DNA from: an uncultured Pelagibacteraceae bacterium | Lineage (GTDB): Bacteria > Pseudomonadota > Alphaproteobacteria > Pelagibacterales > Pelagibacteraceae | Assembly (NCBI GenBank): GCA_902629285.1 | Contig: CACOQN010000012.1 | Location: 1 to 46,094, forward strand | Reading direction: 5' to 3' | DNA: 46,094 nt | Shown here: piece by piece, positions 9,034-17,987 of the stretch | Numbering within the stretch: position 1 is the stretch's first letter | Layout: every line of letters begins with the position of its first letter | Translations under genes and position numbers: made by a program | The notes under the pieces: model-generated | Databases searched by the model: none | Seen by the model: the letters and a program-made list of their open reading frames with translations, nothing else | Told to the model about the DNA's origin: nothing

Positions 9034-10207
9034 TTTCAGTCTTATACACTGTTTTCAGTATTTTTGAACGTACATAATTATTTAATTCAACAATATCTTC
9101 TACATTTTTTGGTGATTTATTTTTATATTTTATAAATTCTTTACGATTAACAAATTTTATTAAATGATTATACAAGTCAACAAATCTTATTTTTTTATCT
9201 AAAAATAATTTCACTAAGGTATCATTTGCAGAAACAATAACAGTCTCAAAAAGAGAATTTTTTTTAGGTAATATTTTTAAAATATTAACCATAGGATATT
9301 TCTTTAAATCTACGTTATGTAAATTTAGTTTATTTAATTTAATAATATCAATTGGATCTGATTTTATATATTCATTATATTTATTATATAAAGTATTAAA
9401 AATCGGAATTTTCATTGTTGTGTCGTGTGCGATAATTTTTGTAAGTCCATTATTAAATTTTATTAAACAGTGAATATAAGATTTAGGATGAATTAAAATT
9501 TTGATTTTATGGTATGGTATTTGAAATATATTTTTGGCCTCAATTACTTCGTATACTTTATTAATCATTGTTGCTGAGTCTATGGATATTTTTTTTCCCA
9601 TTTTCCAATTTGGGTGATTTAATGCTTTTTTAATACTAATATTTTTAAAATTTTTAAGTGGTTCGTTGTAGAAAGGTCCACCAGATGCTGTTAAATAAAT
9701 TTTTTCTACAGTTTTATAATCTAGTTTGTTTAAACCGTACCATAAAGAAAAATGTTCAGAATCTACTGGAATAAAGTTTGTTTTATATTTTTTTAATTCC
9801 TCGTTAATTATGCTCCATCCACAAACTATAGTTTCTTTGTTGGCTATTGCTATACTTTTTGTATACTTTATTATCTCATATGTAGGTATAAGCCCTTCTA
9901 TTCCAATTATTGAACTCATTGTATAATCAATTTTTTTATTAAGAATTTTTTTTAAATTATCAAATGATTTAAAAATATTAATATTTATATTTTTAGTATT
10001 TTGTTTTAAGATTTTAAAATTATTTTCATTTGTTATTATTAAATTTTTCACATTAAATTTTTTTGCTTGTTTGAATAAAGTTTTATGATCCTTATTTGCA
10101 GTTAGTAAAACTATATCGAAGTTTTTTTTGTCTTTTTCAATTATTTTTAATAAGGTTTTACCAATTGAACCTGTTGATCCAAGAATTGCGATTTTTTTTT
10201 TAGACAT
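9023..10207 (-). CDS. dxr: 1-deoxy-D-xylulose 5-phosphate reductoisomerase
   Basis: DXR converts DXP to 2-C-methyl-D-erythritol 4-phosphate with NADPH, the committed step of MEP-pathway isoprenoid synthesis. The NADPH-binding loop GSTGSIGK is at residues 10-17, NKETIVCGW at about 123-131 and the metal-binding DSEHFS at 149-154 (Asp149, Glu151), with ASGGPF following. The length of 394 aa is normal. It overlaps cdsA by 1 bp and bamA by 11 bp. With uppS and cdsA upstream it links isoprenoid supply to envelope building. Confidence 0.95.
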   Translation of the reverse strand: MSKKKIAILGSTGSIGKTLLKIIEKDKKNFDIVLLTANKDHKTLFKQAKKFNVKNLIITNENNFKILKQNTKNININIFKSFDNLKKILNKKIDYTMSSIIGIEGLIPTYEIIKYTKSIAIANKETIVCGWSIINEELKKYKTNFIPVDSEHFSLWYGLNKLDYKTVEKIYLTASGGPFYNEPLKNFKNISIKKALNHPNWKMGKKISIDSATMINKVYEVIEAKNIFQIPYHKIKILIHPKSYIHCLIKFNNGLTKIIAHDTTMKIPIFNTLYNKYNEYIKSDPIDIIKLNKLNLHNVDLKKYPMVNILKILPKKNSLFETVIVSANDTLVKLFLDKKIRFVDLYNHLIKFVNRKEFIKYKNKSPKNVEDIVELNNYVRSKILKTVYKTENVK

Positions 10208-10878
10208 TAAAAAAATATTTTATCTATTAAATAAGCTGCTGGTAAAACAAAAATAACACCGTCTATCCTGTCTAGCAAACCCCCATGTCCAGGTAAAATT
10301 GTTCCAGTATCGTTTACTTTAGCCTTTCTTTTAAAATACGAAATAAATAAGTCACCAAGTTGGCAAATCATACAGAGAAATAAACATGTGGGAATAAGCT
10401 TTATATAATCATCGGTGACAAAATTTTTATCATTATAAGAAAAATTATAATAAAACCAGAAAATCACTATTGAAAATAGAGAAAATATAAATGAGCCTAC
10501 ACTTCCAGATATGGTTTTATTAGGACTTATTTTAGTTAATTTTCTTCCACCAATTAAATTACCTACTAAATATCCACCGGTATCAGAAAATATACAAATC
10601 GATATTATAAAAACTAGACCAATAGGAGGATTATAATAAGAATCATATGAAACATAAATGACTATTAATAAAAATAAAAAAGAAACAATATTTAAACTAG
10701 CTATAGTATTCTTATCTTTTTTCCAAATTTTTTTTGATAAATTATTAAATTCAATGAATAAAATCAAAGATACAATAATAAGAAAAAATAACCAAACATA
10801 TTTATTATAAAATAGACTTATTGAAATAATTAACAATAATATTAATGAAGTAATAATTCTTTGGAAAAAATTATTCAT
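10207..10878 (-). CDS. cdsA: Phosphatidate cytidylyltransferase
   Basis: CdsA makes CDP-diacylglycerol from phosphatidic acid and CTP in the inner membrane, the precursor of all major phospholipids. It is a multi-spanning protein with the CDP-alcohol family C-terminal signature: SPNKTISGSVGSF, then GDLFISYFKRKAKVNDTG and PGHGGLLDRIDG. The length of 223 aa is short compared with E. coli CdsA but common in alphaproteobacteria. It shares one base with both uppS and dxr. Confidence 0.94.
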   Translation of the reverse strand: MNNFFQRIITSLILLLIISISLFYNKYVWLFFLIIVSLILFIEFNNLSKKIWKKDKNTIASLNIVSFLFLLIVIYVSYDSYYNPPIGLVFIISICIFSDTGGYLVGNLIGGRKLTKISPNKTISGSVGSFIFSLFSIVIFWFYYNFSYNDKNFVTDDYIKLIPTCLFLCMICQLGDLFISYFKRKAKVNDTGTILPGHGGLLDRIDGVIFVLPAAYLIDKIFF

Positions 10879-11552
10879 TATATTTTACCAAAATTTCTTT
10901 TAATATTTTTATATTCTTTTATTATTCTATTGTAATCTTTTTCATTAAAAGCAGGCCATAATTTTTTTTCAAAAAATATTTCTGAATAAGCAAGCTGCCA
11001 TAGTAAAAAATTACTTAATCTTTTAGTATTGCCAGTTCTAATAAGTAGGTCAGGGTCTGGTATATTTTTAGTTTGTAAATTTTTACTTAAATTTTTTTCA
11101 TTTATATAAGTTTTATTCTTCTTCATTATTTTAAAAGCATTTATTAGTTCAAATTTAGATCCATAATTTAATGCAAGATTAATTTGTAAATTGGTATTTT
11201 TTGATGTTTTTTTTTCTGATTTATTTAAAAGTTTATTTAATTTAGTAGAAAACTTTTTTGATCCTATAATTTTAAGTTTTATATTTTGCTTGTGAAGATC
11301 TTCAATTCTATTAATTAAAAAGTTTTCCAATAAATTAAATAAAAAATTTACTTCTTTTTTTGGTCTTTTCCAGTTTTCAGTAGAAAATGCAAATAAAGTT
11401 AAAAAATTAATTTTATGTTTTATTGTCTCTTTGATTATTTTTTCGACAGTATTTAAGCCTGCCTTATGTCCTGCATTTCTAGATCTTTTATATTTTAAAC
11501 CCCATCTTCCATTACCATCCATAATAATGGCCACATGTTTTAAAGGGTTCAT
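10878..11552 (-). CDS. uppS: Undecaprenyl diphosphate synthase
   Basis: UppS adds isopentenyl units to farnesyl diphosphate to form the C55 carrier lipid precursor used for peptidoglycan and polysaccharides. The cis-prenyltransferase signature IIMDGNGRWG lies at residues 9-18, with the catalytic Asp12. FAFSTENWKRP and the C-terminal PDLLIRTGNTKRLSNFLLWQ and SEIFF segments are also present. The length is 224 aa. Its start overlaps the frr stop by 4 bp. Confidence 0.95.
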   Translation of the reverse strand: MNPLKHVAIIMDGNGRWGLKYKRSRNAGHKAGLNTVEKIIKETIKHKINFLTLFAFSTENWKRPKKEVNFLFNLLENFLINRIEDLHKQNIKLKIIGSKKFSTKLNKLLNKSEKKTSKNTNLQINLALNYGSKFELINAFKIMKKNKTYINEKNLSKNLQTKNIPDPDLLIRTGNTKRLSNFLLWQLAYSEIFFEKKLWPAFNEKDYNRIIKEYKNIKRNFGKI

Positions 11553-12100
11553 ATTGTCATTATTTCTTTTTCTTTTAACGAAACTTTTTCATCAACAGCT
11601 TTTATATGATCATCTGTGATTAATTGTACTTTCTTTTCATGTGATTTTTCCTCATCCTCACTAATTTCTTTTGACTTTAATTGTTTTTTAAGATCTTCAT
11701 TAGCTTCTCTTCTAATGTTTCTTATTGAAACCTTGCATTTTTCACCAATTGATTTTATTAATTTTTTAATTTCACTTCTTCTTTCCTCATTTAATTCAGG
11801 CACAGGTAACCTAATTAATTGACCATCAATTTGAGGATTTAGGCCCAAATCAGATTTTTTAATTGCCGCGTCAATTAATGGAACATTGTTAATATCCCAT
11901 ACTTGAATATTAATCATTCTTGGTTCAGGAGTTGTTATACTTCCAATCTGGTTAACTGGCATTTGTTGTCCATAAACATCAACTTTAACTAAATCTAACA
12001 TTGACGCATTAGCTCTACCTGTTCTTAATGAAGATAGCTCTTTAGAGAAAACCTCAATGGCTTTATCCATTTTAAGGCTGTATGATTTCTCATCAAACAT
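11549..12100 (-). CDS. frr: Ribosome recycling factor
   Basis: RRF, with EF-G, splits post-termination ribosomes. The protein is a typical two-domain RRF of 183 aa, with SLRTGRANASMLDLVKVDVYG near the N-terminus and the IRRE segment (SIRNIRREANEDLKK) in the C-terminal three-helix bundle. Its ATG directly abuts the tsf stop codon (TAA followed by ATG, zero spacing). In most proteobacteria pyrH lies between tsf and frr; here it does not. Confidence 0.96.
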   Translation of the reverse strand: MFDEKSYSLKMDKAIEVFSKELSSLRTGRANASMLDLVKVDVYGQQMPVNQIGSITTPEPRMINIQVWDINNVPLIDAAIKKSDLGLNPQIDGQLIRLPVPELNEERRSEIKKLIKSIGEKCKVSIRNIRREANEDLKKQLKSKEISEDEEKSHEKKVQLITDDHIKAVDEKVSLKEKEIMTI

Positions 12101-12952
12101 TTACTCTCCTATCTTTATTCTATAAAATTCTTTAATTTTTAAATCGGCTATAGAAAGTTCTTTTAATATATCTTGAACTTTTTTCTTTGGTTCCATTACC
12201 CAAGCTTGTGTTAAAAGAGCATTTTCCTCTTTAAATTTATTCATCTTACCTAAGCTTATTTTTTTTGCAATATCATCTGATTTTCCTAAATTTTTTAACT
12301 CTTCAGTTACTAGCTCTTGTTCTTTATCAATAACAGCTTGATCGATTAGGTTAGATTCTAGAGCTAAAGGATTTGAGGCTGCTATATGCATTGATAATTG
12401 TTTGCTAAATGTTTTGACTGTTTCTGAATTATCTTTGGTATCTAACGAAACCATAACGGCTAATTTTGCAACATTATCTTTGACAATAGTGTGAAGATAG
12501 TGATTGTTTACACCATCAGAATTTTGAATAGTTTTAGCTTTTCCTATTGTAATTTTTTCACCAATTTTTGCAATTAAAGCAACTAAATTGTCATTAACTG
12601 TTTGATCATTTTTCATTTTAGCTATTTTTAAATCTTCAATATTTGAATTGTTTTTATTATTCAATTCACTTAATTCTTTAACAAAATTAATAAAATCATC
12701 ATTTTTAGCGACAAAGTCTGTTTCACAATTTATTTCAATCACTGAAGTTTTGTTTTCATCACCACTAACTACAACAACACCCTCCTTTGCATCCCTAGAC
12801 ATTTTTTTTGATGCTTTTGAAATTCCTTTAACTCTTAAAATTTCAATTGCTTTGTCTAAATCTCCTTTAGACTCTTTAATTGCTAAGTTACAATCTTTAA
12901 AACCAGCACCTGTAGATTCTCTTAATTTCTTAACTTTTTCAATATCACTCAT
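12101..12952 (-). CDS. tsf: Elongation factor Ts
   Basis: EF-Ts is the guanine-nucleotide exchange factor for EF-Tu. The N-terminal UBA-like domain contains [17 protein letters not shown] (residues 9-25) and the core carries the EF-Tu-contacting TDFVAKN at 78-84. The 283-aa length is normal. It starts 1 bp into the rpsB stop codon, as in the classic rpsB-tsf operon, so leader control of rpsB would also reach tsf. Confidence 0.96.
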   Translation of the reverse strand: MSDIEKVKKLRESTGAGFKDCNLAIKESKGDLDKAIEILRVKGISKASKKMSRDAKEGVVVVSGDENKTSVIEINCETDFVAKNDDFINFVKELSELNNKNNSNIEDLKIAKMKNDQTVNDNLVALIAKIGEKITIGKAKTIQNSDGVNNHYLHTIVKDNVAKLAVMVSLDTKDNSETVKTFSKQLSMHIAASNPLALESNLIDQAVIDKEQELVTEELKNLGKSDDIAKKISLGKMNKFKEENALLTQAWVMEPKKKVQDILKELSIADLKIKEFYRIKIGE

Positions 12953-13770
12953 TAATTAAATTTCTCCTTTTCCTCTTTTGAAAATTTTTTTTCTAACTTT
13001 TCTCTATCTATTTCTTGAATAGTTTTAGTTTTGTTGGGTTCTTTTGTGTCATTAGCTTTATCTTTTTTTGACTCTGGTATTGGCAAAGAACTTTTGGCAC
13101 TATTAATTGTTTCTTTGATTAAATTACAATAAAGATCAATAGCTCTTCTTGCATCGTCATTTCCTGGAATTGGAAAATCGATGTAATCTGGATTAGAATT
13201 ACTGTCTAAAATTGCGATAATTGGTATTCCTAATTTAGCAGATTCGGCAATAGCTAATGACTCATAATTTGTATCTATAACAAATACTAAATCTGGGACT
13301 TTTTTCATTTCAGCTATTCCTCCCAGAGATCTCTGAAGTTTGTCTTTTTTAACACTCATTTTTAAAAGTTCTTTTTTTGTAAAACCTCTATTCTCCGAAA
13401 CTAAATCGGTTTCCAACTTTTTTAATTTTTTAATCGAATTTGAAATTGTTCCCCAATTAGTTAGCATACCTCCTAACCATCTATAATTTACAAAATATTG
13501 ATCTGTATCTTTCGCAACATCTGCAATAGCTTCAGATGCTTGTTTTTTTGTAGATACAAACAAAATTTTTCCGTTGTTTGAAATAGTTTCGTAAACTTTT
13601 TCCAAAGCAATTTTCGTTAACTCTAGAGTTTGAGTTAAATCTATAATGTGAATTGAATCTCTTTTTCCAAAAATATACTTTTTCATTTTTGGATTCCATC
13701 TCAAAGTTTTGTGTCCTAAATGAACACCAGCTTCTAATAATTGTTGAATTGTAACGTTAGGTATTTTCAT
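12952..13770 (-). CDS. rpsB: Small ribosomal subunit protein S2
   Basis: S2 belongs to the 30S subunit and is needed to recruit S1. The canonical N-terminus [17 protein letters not shown] is followed by [12 protein letters not shown] and, later, [22 protein letters not shown]. The 272-aa protein ends in a charged low-complexity tail of roughly 40 residues rich in Lys, Glu and Asp, longer than E. coli S2 but common in alphaproteobacteria. It is the first gene of the envelope/translation operon and is preceded by a structured leader. Confidence 0.97.
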   Translation of the reverse strand: MKIPNVTIQQLLEAGVHLGHKTLRWNPKMKKYIFGKRDSIHIIDLTQTLELTKIALEKVYETISNNGKILFVSTKKQASEAIADVAKDTDQYFVNYRWLGGMLTNWGTISNSIKKLKKLETDLVSENRGFTKKELLKMSVKKDKLQRSLGGIAEMKKVPDLVFVIDTNYESLAIAESAKLGIPIIAILDSNSNPDYIDFPIPGNDDARRAIDLYCNLIKETINSAKSSLPIPESKKDKANDTKEPNKTKTIQEIDREKLEKKFSKEEKEKFN

Positions 13771-13846
13771 ATTTATTCCCGGTTAAGCCACCACAGTAAT
13801 TTCCAATTATGGACCGGAGGTATAAAACCAACAACTGTGTGCGTGT
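13771..13846 (-). promoter_or_regulatory. Structured rpsB leader RNA with potential pseudoknot
   Basis: This leader is more GC-rich than its surroundings. In RNA sense, CACAGU (from 13839-13834) pairs with ACUGUG (13797-13792), extendable past one bulged base. CCGGU (13817-13813) pairs with ACCGG (13783-13779). The arms interleave as A1-B1-A2-B2, an H-type pseudoknot, with a small UCCA/UGGA hairpin between B1 and A2. The last arm ends about 8 nt before the rpsB AUG and includes the only purine-rich ribosome-binding candidate (GGGAA). A candidate cis-regulatory RNA before the S2 gene has been reported in Ca. Pelagibacter ubique, and autoregulation by S2 is known in E. coli. Identity with either is inferred. 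Confidence 0.7.
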
Positions 13847-13852
13847 TAATTT

Positions 13853-13858
13853 ATTTTA
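13853..13858 (-). promoter_or_regulatory. Possible -10 element for the rpsB operon
   Basis: On the minus strand TAAAAT (five of six matches to TATAAT) lies just upstream of the structured leader, so transcription would begin close to the first pairing arm. No convincing -35 sits at the right distance, and in such AT-rich DNA a lone -10 match is weak evidence. Confidence 0.3.
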
Positions 13859-13900
13859 GTGAGTATTTACAAATATTTTTTCATATTAACAAGTAATTAT

Positions 13901-16900
13901 TTAGTTAATAATTGCTCGAATTTCTTGATTTCTTAGTAGGTTGAGTGATTTTCTATCTAATTTTCGAGAATTTTTTAATGTAAATTTCAGATTATTATTT
14001 TTATTAACTAAATTGATATTTACTTTTGTTTTGCCCTGATCTTTCAAAAATTTTGATATTATTTTAATTTGTTCCTCAGATTTTAGATTGAATGAAACCT
14101 CATTTATAGGGCTATTAAATAGGTCTTTAAGTGATGCTATTTTTTGTACATTAATTCTAGTTAACCTATTTTCATCGTTAGTAATATTTTTTAGCAAAGT
14201 TAAAATTAACGAACTACCTTCTTTTAAAATTTCTCTATTTAATTCTAAGACATCAGAAAAAATAAAGAGTTCAAATACACTTGATAGGTCTGTCAATTTC
14301 AGAACTGCATAAGAATTGCCTTTTGCTGTTTTTCTCTCTTGTACTTTTAATAATGTTGCTGCAATATTTGTTTCTTTTAAATTATCTGTTGAAATAAATT
14401 TTGAATAATTGATTATTTTATAATCATCAAAAATTTCAGTAAATTGATTTAAAGGGTGATCAGAAATAAAAAAACCTACTGCTTCGAATTCTTTTGACAA
14501 TCTTTCTTCAAATTTCCAATCTTGAGTTTTAATTAAAATATCATCTTGAACACTTTCTTCCTCTGAAAATAAATCAATTTGATTAGCTGATTTGTTGTCA
14601 AATATATTTTTGCTTTTAGTAATTATATTAGGAATAGATTCAAACAAAGCTTTTCTATTTGAATTTAAATTATCAAAAGCACCAGATTTGACCAAACCTT
14701 CTAATTGAAGTTTATTTATATCTTTTGGATTTACTCTTTTAATAAAGTCACTGATTGATTCAAACTTTCCATTTGAAATCCTTTCTTCAACTATATTTGA
14801 TATTGCTTCATAACCAACAGCTTTTATGCCACCTAAAGCATAATAAAACTTATTGTTAATTGTTTTAAAATCAGCAAAACACTCATTTATATCTGGACGA
14901 ACAATTTCAACATGTAATCTTTTTAATTCTTCATAAAACTCATTTAACTTATTTTGATTAGATATATCCATTGTCATTGAGGCAGCAATAAATTCTTTAG
15001 GATAATAAGTTTTTAAAAATGCAGTTTGATATGAAATAATTGCATACGCTGCTGCATGGCTTTTATTAAATCCATATTCAGCAAATGGTTCTATTTTTAA
15101 AAAAATTCCTGCAGCTACATCTTTTGCAATTCCATTTTTAATCGCTCCAGCAATAAATCCTAATTTTTGTTTTTCAAGCTCTGCTCGTTTCTTTTTACCC
15201 ATTGCCCTTCTTAAAAGATCAGCTTGTCCTGCTGTAAATCCTGATAATTTTTGTGCGATTTGCATTACTTGTTCTTGATAAATAATTACACCATAAGTTG
15301 GTTTTAAAATTTCTTTTAGAAGTGGATGTAAATAATCTGGTTTTTGTTTGCCATGTTTGCAATCGTTATAAGTTGGAATATTGCTCATTGGACCTGGTCT
15401 ATATAAAGCAACTAATGCAATGATATCCTCAATATGGTTGGGCTTCATTTGTATTAAAGCTTCTCGCATACCAGCACTTTCAATTTGAAATAATCCAACT
15501 GTTTTACCTGTAGACATTAAATCAAAAACTTTTTGATCCTCGTAACTAATACTTTCAATATCAAATTCTTTATTTTTCTTTTGGATAAGTTTTTGAGTAT
15601 TATTTATAACTGTTAATGTTTTTAAACCTAGAAAGTCAAATTTTACCAAACCAGCATTTTCTGCTGAATACATATCAAATTGAGTAGATGGTAATAATAA
15701 ATTTGCAGACACGTCTTTATACAAAGGAACAACTTCAGTCAATTTTTTATCTGCTATTACTACACCAGCTGCATGAGTAGCAACATTTCTATTTAGACCC
15801 TCTAGTTTTAGAGAAAGATCAGTAAGTTTCTTTACCCTTGGATCTTCATTTATAAGTTTTTGTAATCTTGGCTCACCTGCAATGCACTGAGTTAGATTTT
15901 GTGGCCTTGATGGATCGAATGGTATCATCTTAGATATACTATCAACAAATCCGTAAGCCAATCCCAAAACTCTACCAACATCTCTAATTACCATTCGTGC
16001 TTTCAATTTTCCAAATGTAATGATGTGAGCTACACTATCTTTATATTTTGTTGTTAAATATTCAAAAACTTGATCTCTTTTATCCTCACAAAAATCTATA
16101 TCAAAATCTGGCATTGAAATTCTATCTGGATTTAAAAATCTTTCAAAAATTAGATTAAATTTTATTGGATCAACATCAGTTATTGATAAACACCAAGCTA
16201 CTAAAGAACCGGCCCCCGAACCTCTTCCAGGACCTACAGGAATATCATTATTTTTAGCCCACTTTATATAATCAGCAACTATTAGAAAATAACTAGAATA
16301 TTTCATTGCTATAATAATAGAAAGTTCATGATTAAGTCTCTCTCTATATTCCTTATAAATATTATTATTTTCAAATTCGTCATCATTTAAACTAAAAATT
16401 TTATTGAATTTAATTTTCAATCCATTAATTGAGTCTTTTTTTAAAATTTCATCCGCGTTCCCGTCTTTATTACTACTTATATTTGGCAGTATAGGGTTTG
16501 AAAATTGTGGCCTGTAATTACATCTCAATGGAAAATTATAATTATTTTCTAAAGCCTCTGGCAAGTCAGCAAATAATTCTGACATCTCCAAGTTTGTTTT
16601 TAGGTAATGTTGGTCGGTTAATCTTAATCTATTTTTTTCATTAACATATGTTTTATTACCAATACAAATTAAGGCATCGTGTGCTTCATACATATTTTTG
16701 TTTAAATAATAAACTTCATTAGTCGCAATAATAGGTATTTCTAGATCTAAGGATTTTTTTAAATTAAATTTTTCAAATCCAATTTCATTTTGGTCATTAT
16801 GTCTTTGTATCTCTAAATAAAATCTGTCACCAAAGGCAAGTTTGATTTTGCTATAAAGCTCATCAATTTCAGTAAATTTTCCTTTGTCAAACAATTTACC

Positions 16901-17317
16901 AAATAAACCAAAAACCGTCCCTGAAAATATCGCAACACCATTAGAATTATTTAGTAATAATTCAAAATCTACATGTGGGTCTGATAATTCATCATTTTCT
17001 AAATAAGAGGAAGATGAAAGTTCAATTATATTTTTATATCCAAGTTCATTTAGAGCAAATAAAGGAAGAAAACCTGTTGTTGCTCCAATTTTAACATTAA
17101 TTTGAGTACCAATTATTGGCTGGGTACCGGACTTTGAAATTTTTTCAGCAAATTCTAATGCACCACACAAATTTGAAGTATCACATAAACCTAATGACTT
17201 TATTTTATTTTTTTTTGAGTATTCTTGTAAATCATCTATTCTAGCTGCACCCTCACAAATAGAATATTGCGTATGAATTTTAAGATGATTAAATTTTTGT
17301 GATTGAGACTCATGCAT
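13901..17317 (-). CDS. dnaE: DNA polymerase III alpha subunit
   Basis: DnaE is the catalytic subunit of the chromosomal replicase. An N-terminal PHP domain (about residues 10-280) opens with HLKIHTQYSICEGAA. The polymerase core has VGPGRGSGAGSLVAW near 361 and PDFDIDFCED at 403-412, with catalytic Asp404 and Asp406. The helix-hairpin-helix region is followed by an OB fold (IAATLLKVQERKTAKGNSYAVL). The 1138-aa length matches DnaE1. It overlaps lolD by 8 bp and is the last gene of the long nuo-to-dnaE run; 130 bp separate it from rpsB. Confidence 0.97.
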   Translation of the reverse strand: MHESQSQKFNHLKIHTQYSICEGAARIDDLQEYSKKNKIKSLGLCDTSNLCGALEFAEKISKSGTQPIIGTQINVKIGATTGFLPLFALNELGYKNIIELSSSSYLENDELSDPHVDFELLLNNSNGVAIFSGTVFGLFGKLFDKGKFTEIDELYSKIKLAFGDRFYLEIQRHNDQNEIGFEKFNLKKSLDLEIPIIATNEVYYLNKNMYEAHDALICIGNKTYVNEKNRLRLTDQHYLKTNLEMSELFADLPEALENNYNFPLRCNYRPQFSNPILPNISSNKDGNADEILKKDSINGLKIKFNKIFSLNDDEFENNNIYKEYRERLNHELSIIIAMKYSSYFLIVADYIKWAKNNDIPVGPGRGSGAGSLVAWCLSITDVDPIKFNLIFERFLNPDRISMPDFDIDFCEDKRDQVFEYLTTKYKDSVAHIITFGKLKARMVIRDVGRVLGLAYGFVDSISKMIPFDPSRPQNLTQCIAGEPRLQKLINEDPRVKKLTDLSLKLEGLNRNVATHAAGVVIADKKLTEVVPLYKDVSANLLLPSTQFDMYSAENAGLVKFDFLGLKTLTVINNTQKLIQKKNKEFDIESISYEDQKVFDLMSTGKTVGLFQIESAGMREALIQMKPNHIEDIIALVALYRPGPMSNIPTYNDCKHGKQKPDYLHPLLKEILKPTYGVIIYQEQVMQIAQKLSGFTAGQADLLRRAMGKKKRAELEKQKLGFIAGAIKNGIAKDVAAGIFLKIEPFAEYGFNKSHAAAYAIISYQTAFLKTYYPKEFIAASMTMDISNQNKLNEFYEELKRLHVEIVRPDINECFADFKTINNKFYYALGGIKAVGYEAISNIVEERISNGKFESISDFIKRVNPKDINKLQLEGLVKSGAFDNLNSNRKALFESIPNIITKSKNIFDNKSANQIDLFSEEESVQDDILIKTQDWKFEERLSKEFEAVGFFISDHPLNQFTEIFDDYKIINYSKFISTDNLKETNIAATLLKVQERKTAKGNSYAVLKLTDLSSVFELFIFSDVLELNREILKEGSSLILTLLKNITNDENRLTRINVQKIASLKDLFNSPINEVSFNLKSEEQIKIISKFLKDQGKTKVNINLVNKNNNLKFTLKNSRKLDRKSLNLLRNQEIRAIIN

Positions 17318-17987
17318 CTAATGATTTTACACTACCATCAGTCATCTCCAATAGGCAATCTGCTTTATTAGCAAAGAATCTATTATGAGTTGCAAATATA
17401 ATTAGCCTATCTGATCTTTTTTGTTTGTTAAAGAGCTCAAAAATATCCTTTGCTGTTTCCATATCTAGGCTTCCAGTTGGTTCGTCAGCTAAAATAATTT
17501 CAGGGTCATTTATGATTGCTCTTGCTATAGCAATTCTTTGAGCTTCACCACCCGATAATTGAGATGGAAAATGATCTGCTCTTTTTGAGAGACCAATTTT
17601 TTTAAGCAATTTTTCAGCACTTGATATTGCTAAATCTTTATTGCTATTAACAGCAAGTGAAGCCAAATATATATTTTCTAAAGCTGTAAAATCTGGGAGA
17701 AGATTGTTTTGCTGATAAATAATCCCTATATTTTTTGCCCTAAAAATATCATTTTTTTCTGACTCATCAAAGTTTACTTGAATTTTATTGAAGTTAATTG
17801 ATCCAGATGACGGTCTGTCAATCAAAGATATTAGATTTAATAATGTCGATTTACCAGATCCAGAGGGTCCCATTATAGAATAACTTTTACCTTTATCGAA
17901 TTTTTGAGAAAGATTTTTTAATACTTTAACTGTTTTTTCTGTTTTAAAAGTTTTAAATATTTTTTTTAATTCGAGAAAACTATTCAT
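17310..17987 (-). CDS. lolD: Lipoprotein-releasing ABC transporter ATPase LolD
   Basis: LolD powers release of outer-membrane lipoproteins from the inner membrane to LolA. The ABC ATPase has Walker A GPSGSGKST at 40-48, the signature LSGGEAQ at 144-150, Walker B IILADE at 165-170 and the switch His in ATHN. The length is 225 aa. It overlaps the adjacent permease gene by 8 bp, which supports Lol rather than another MacB-like exporter. A macrolide-type exporter ATPase would look similar, but the lolC neighbour makes that unlikely. Confidence 0.93.
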   Translation of the reverse strand: MNSFLELKKIFKTFKTEKTVKVLKNLSQKFDKGKSYSIMGPSGSGKSTLLNLISLIDRPSSGSINFNKIQVNFDESEKNDIFRAKNIGIIYQQNNLLPDFTALENIYLASLAVNSNKDLAISSAEKLLKKIGLSKRADHFPSQLSGGEAQRIAIARAIINDPEIILADEPTGSLDMETAKDIFELFNKQKRSDRLIIFATHNRFFANKADCLLEMTDGSVKSLDA

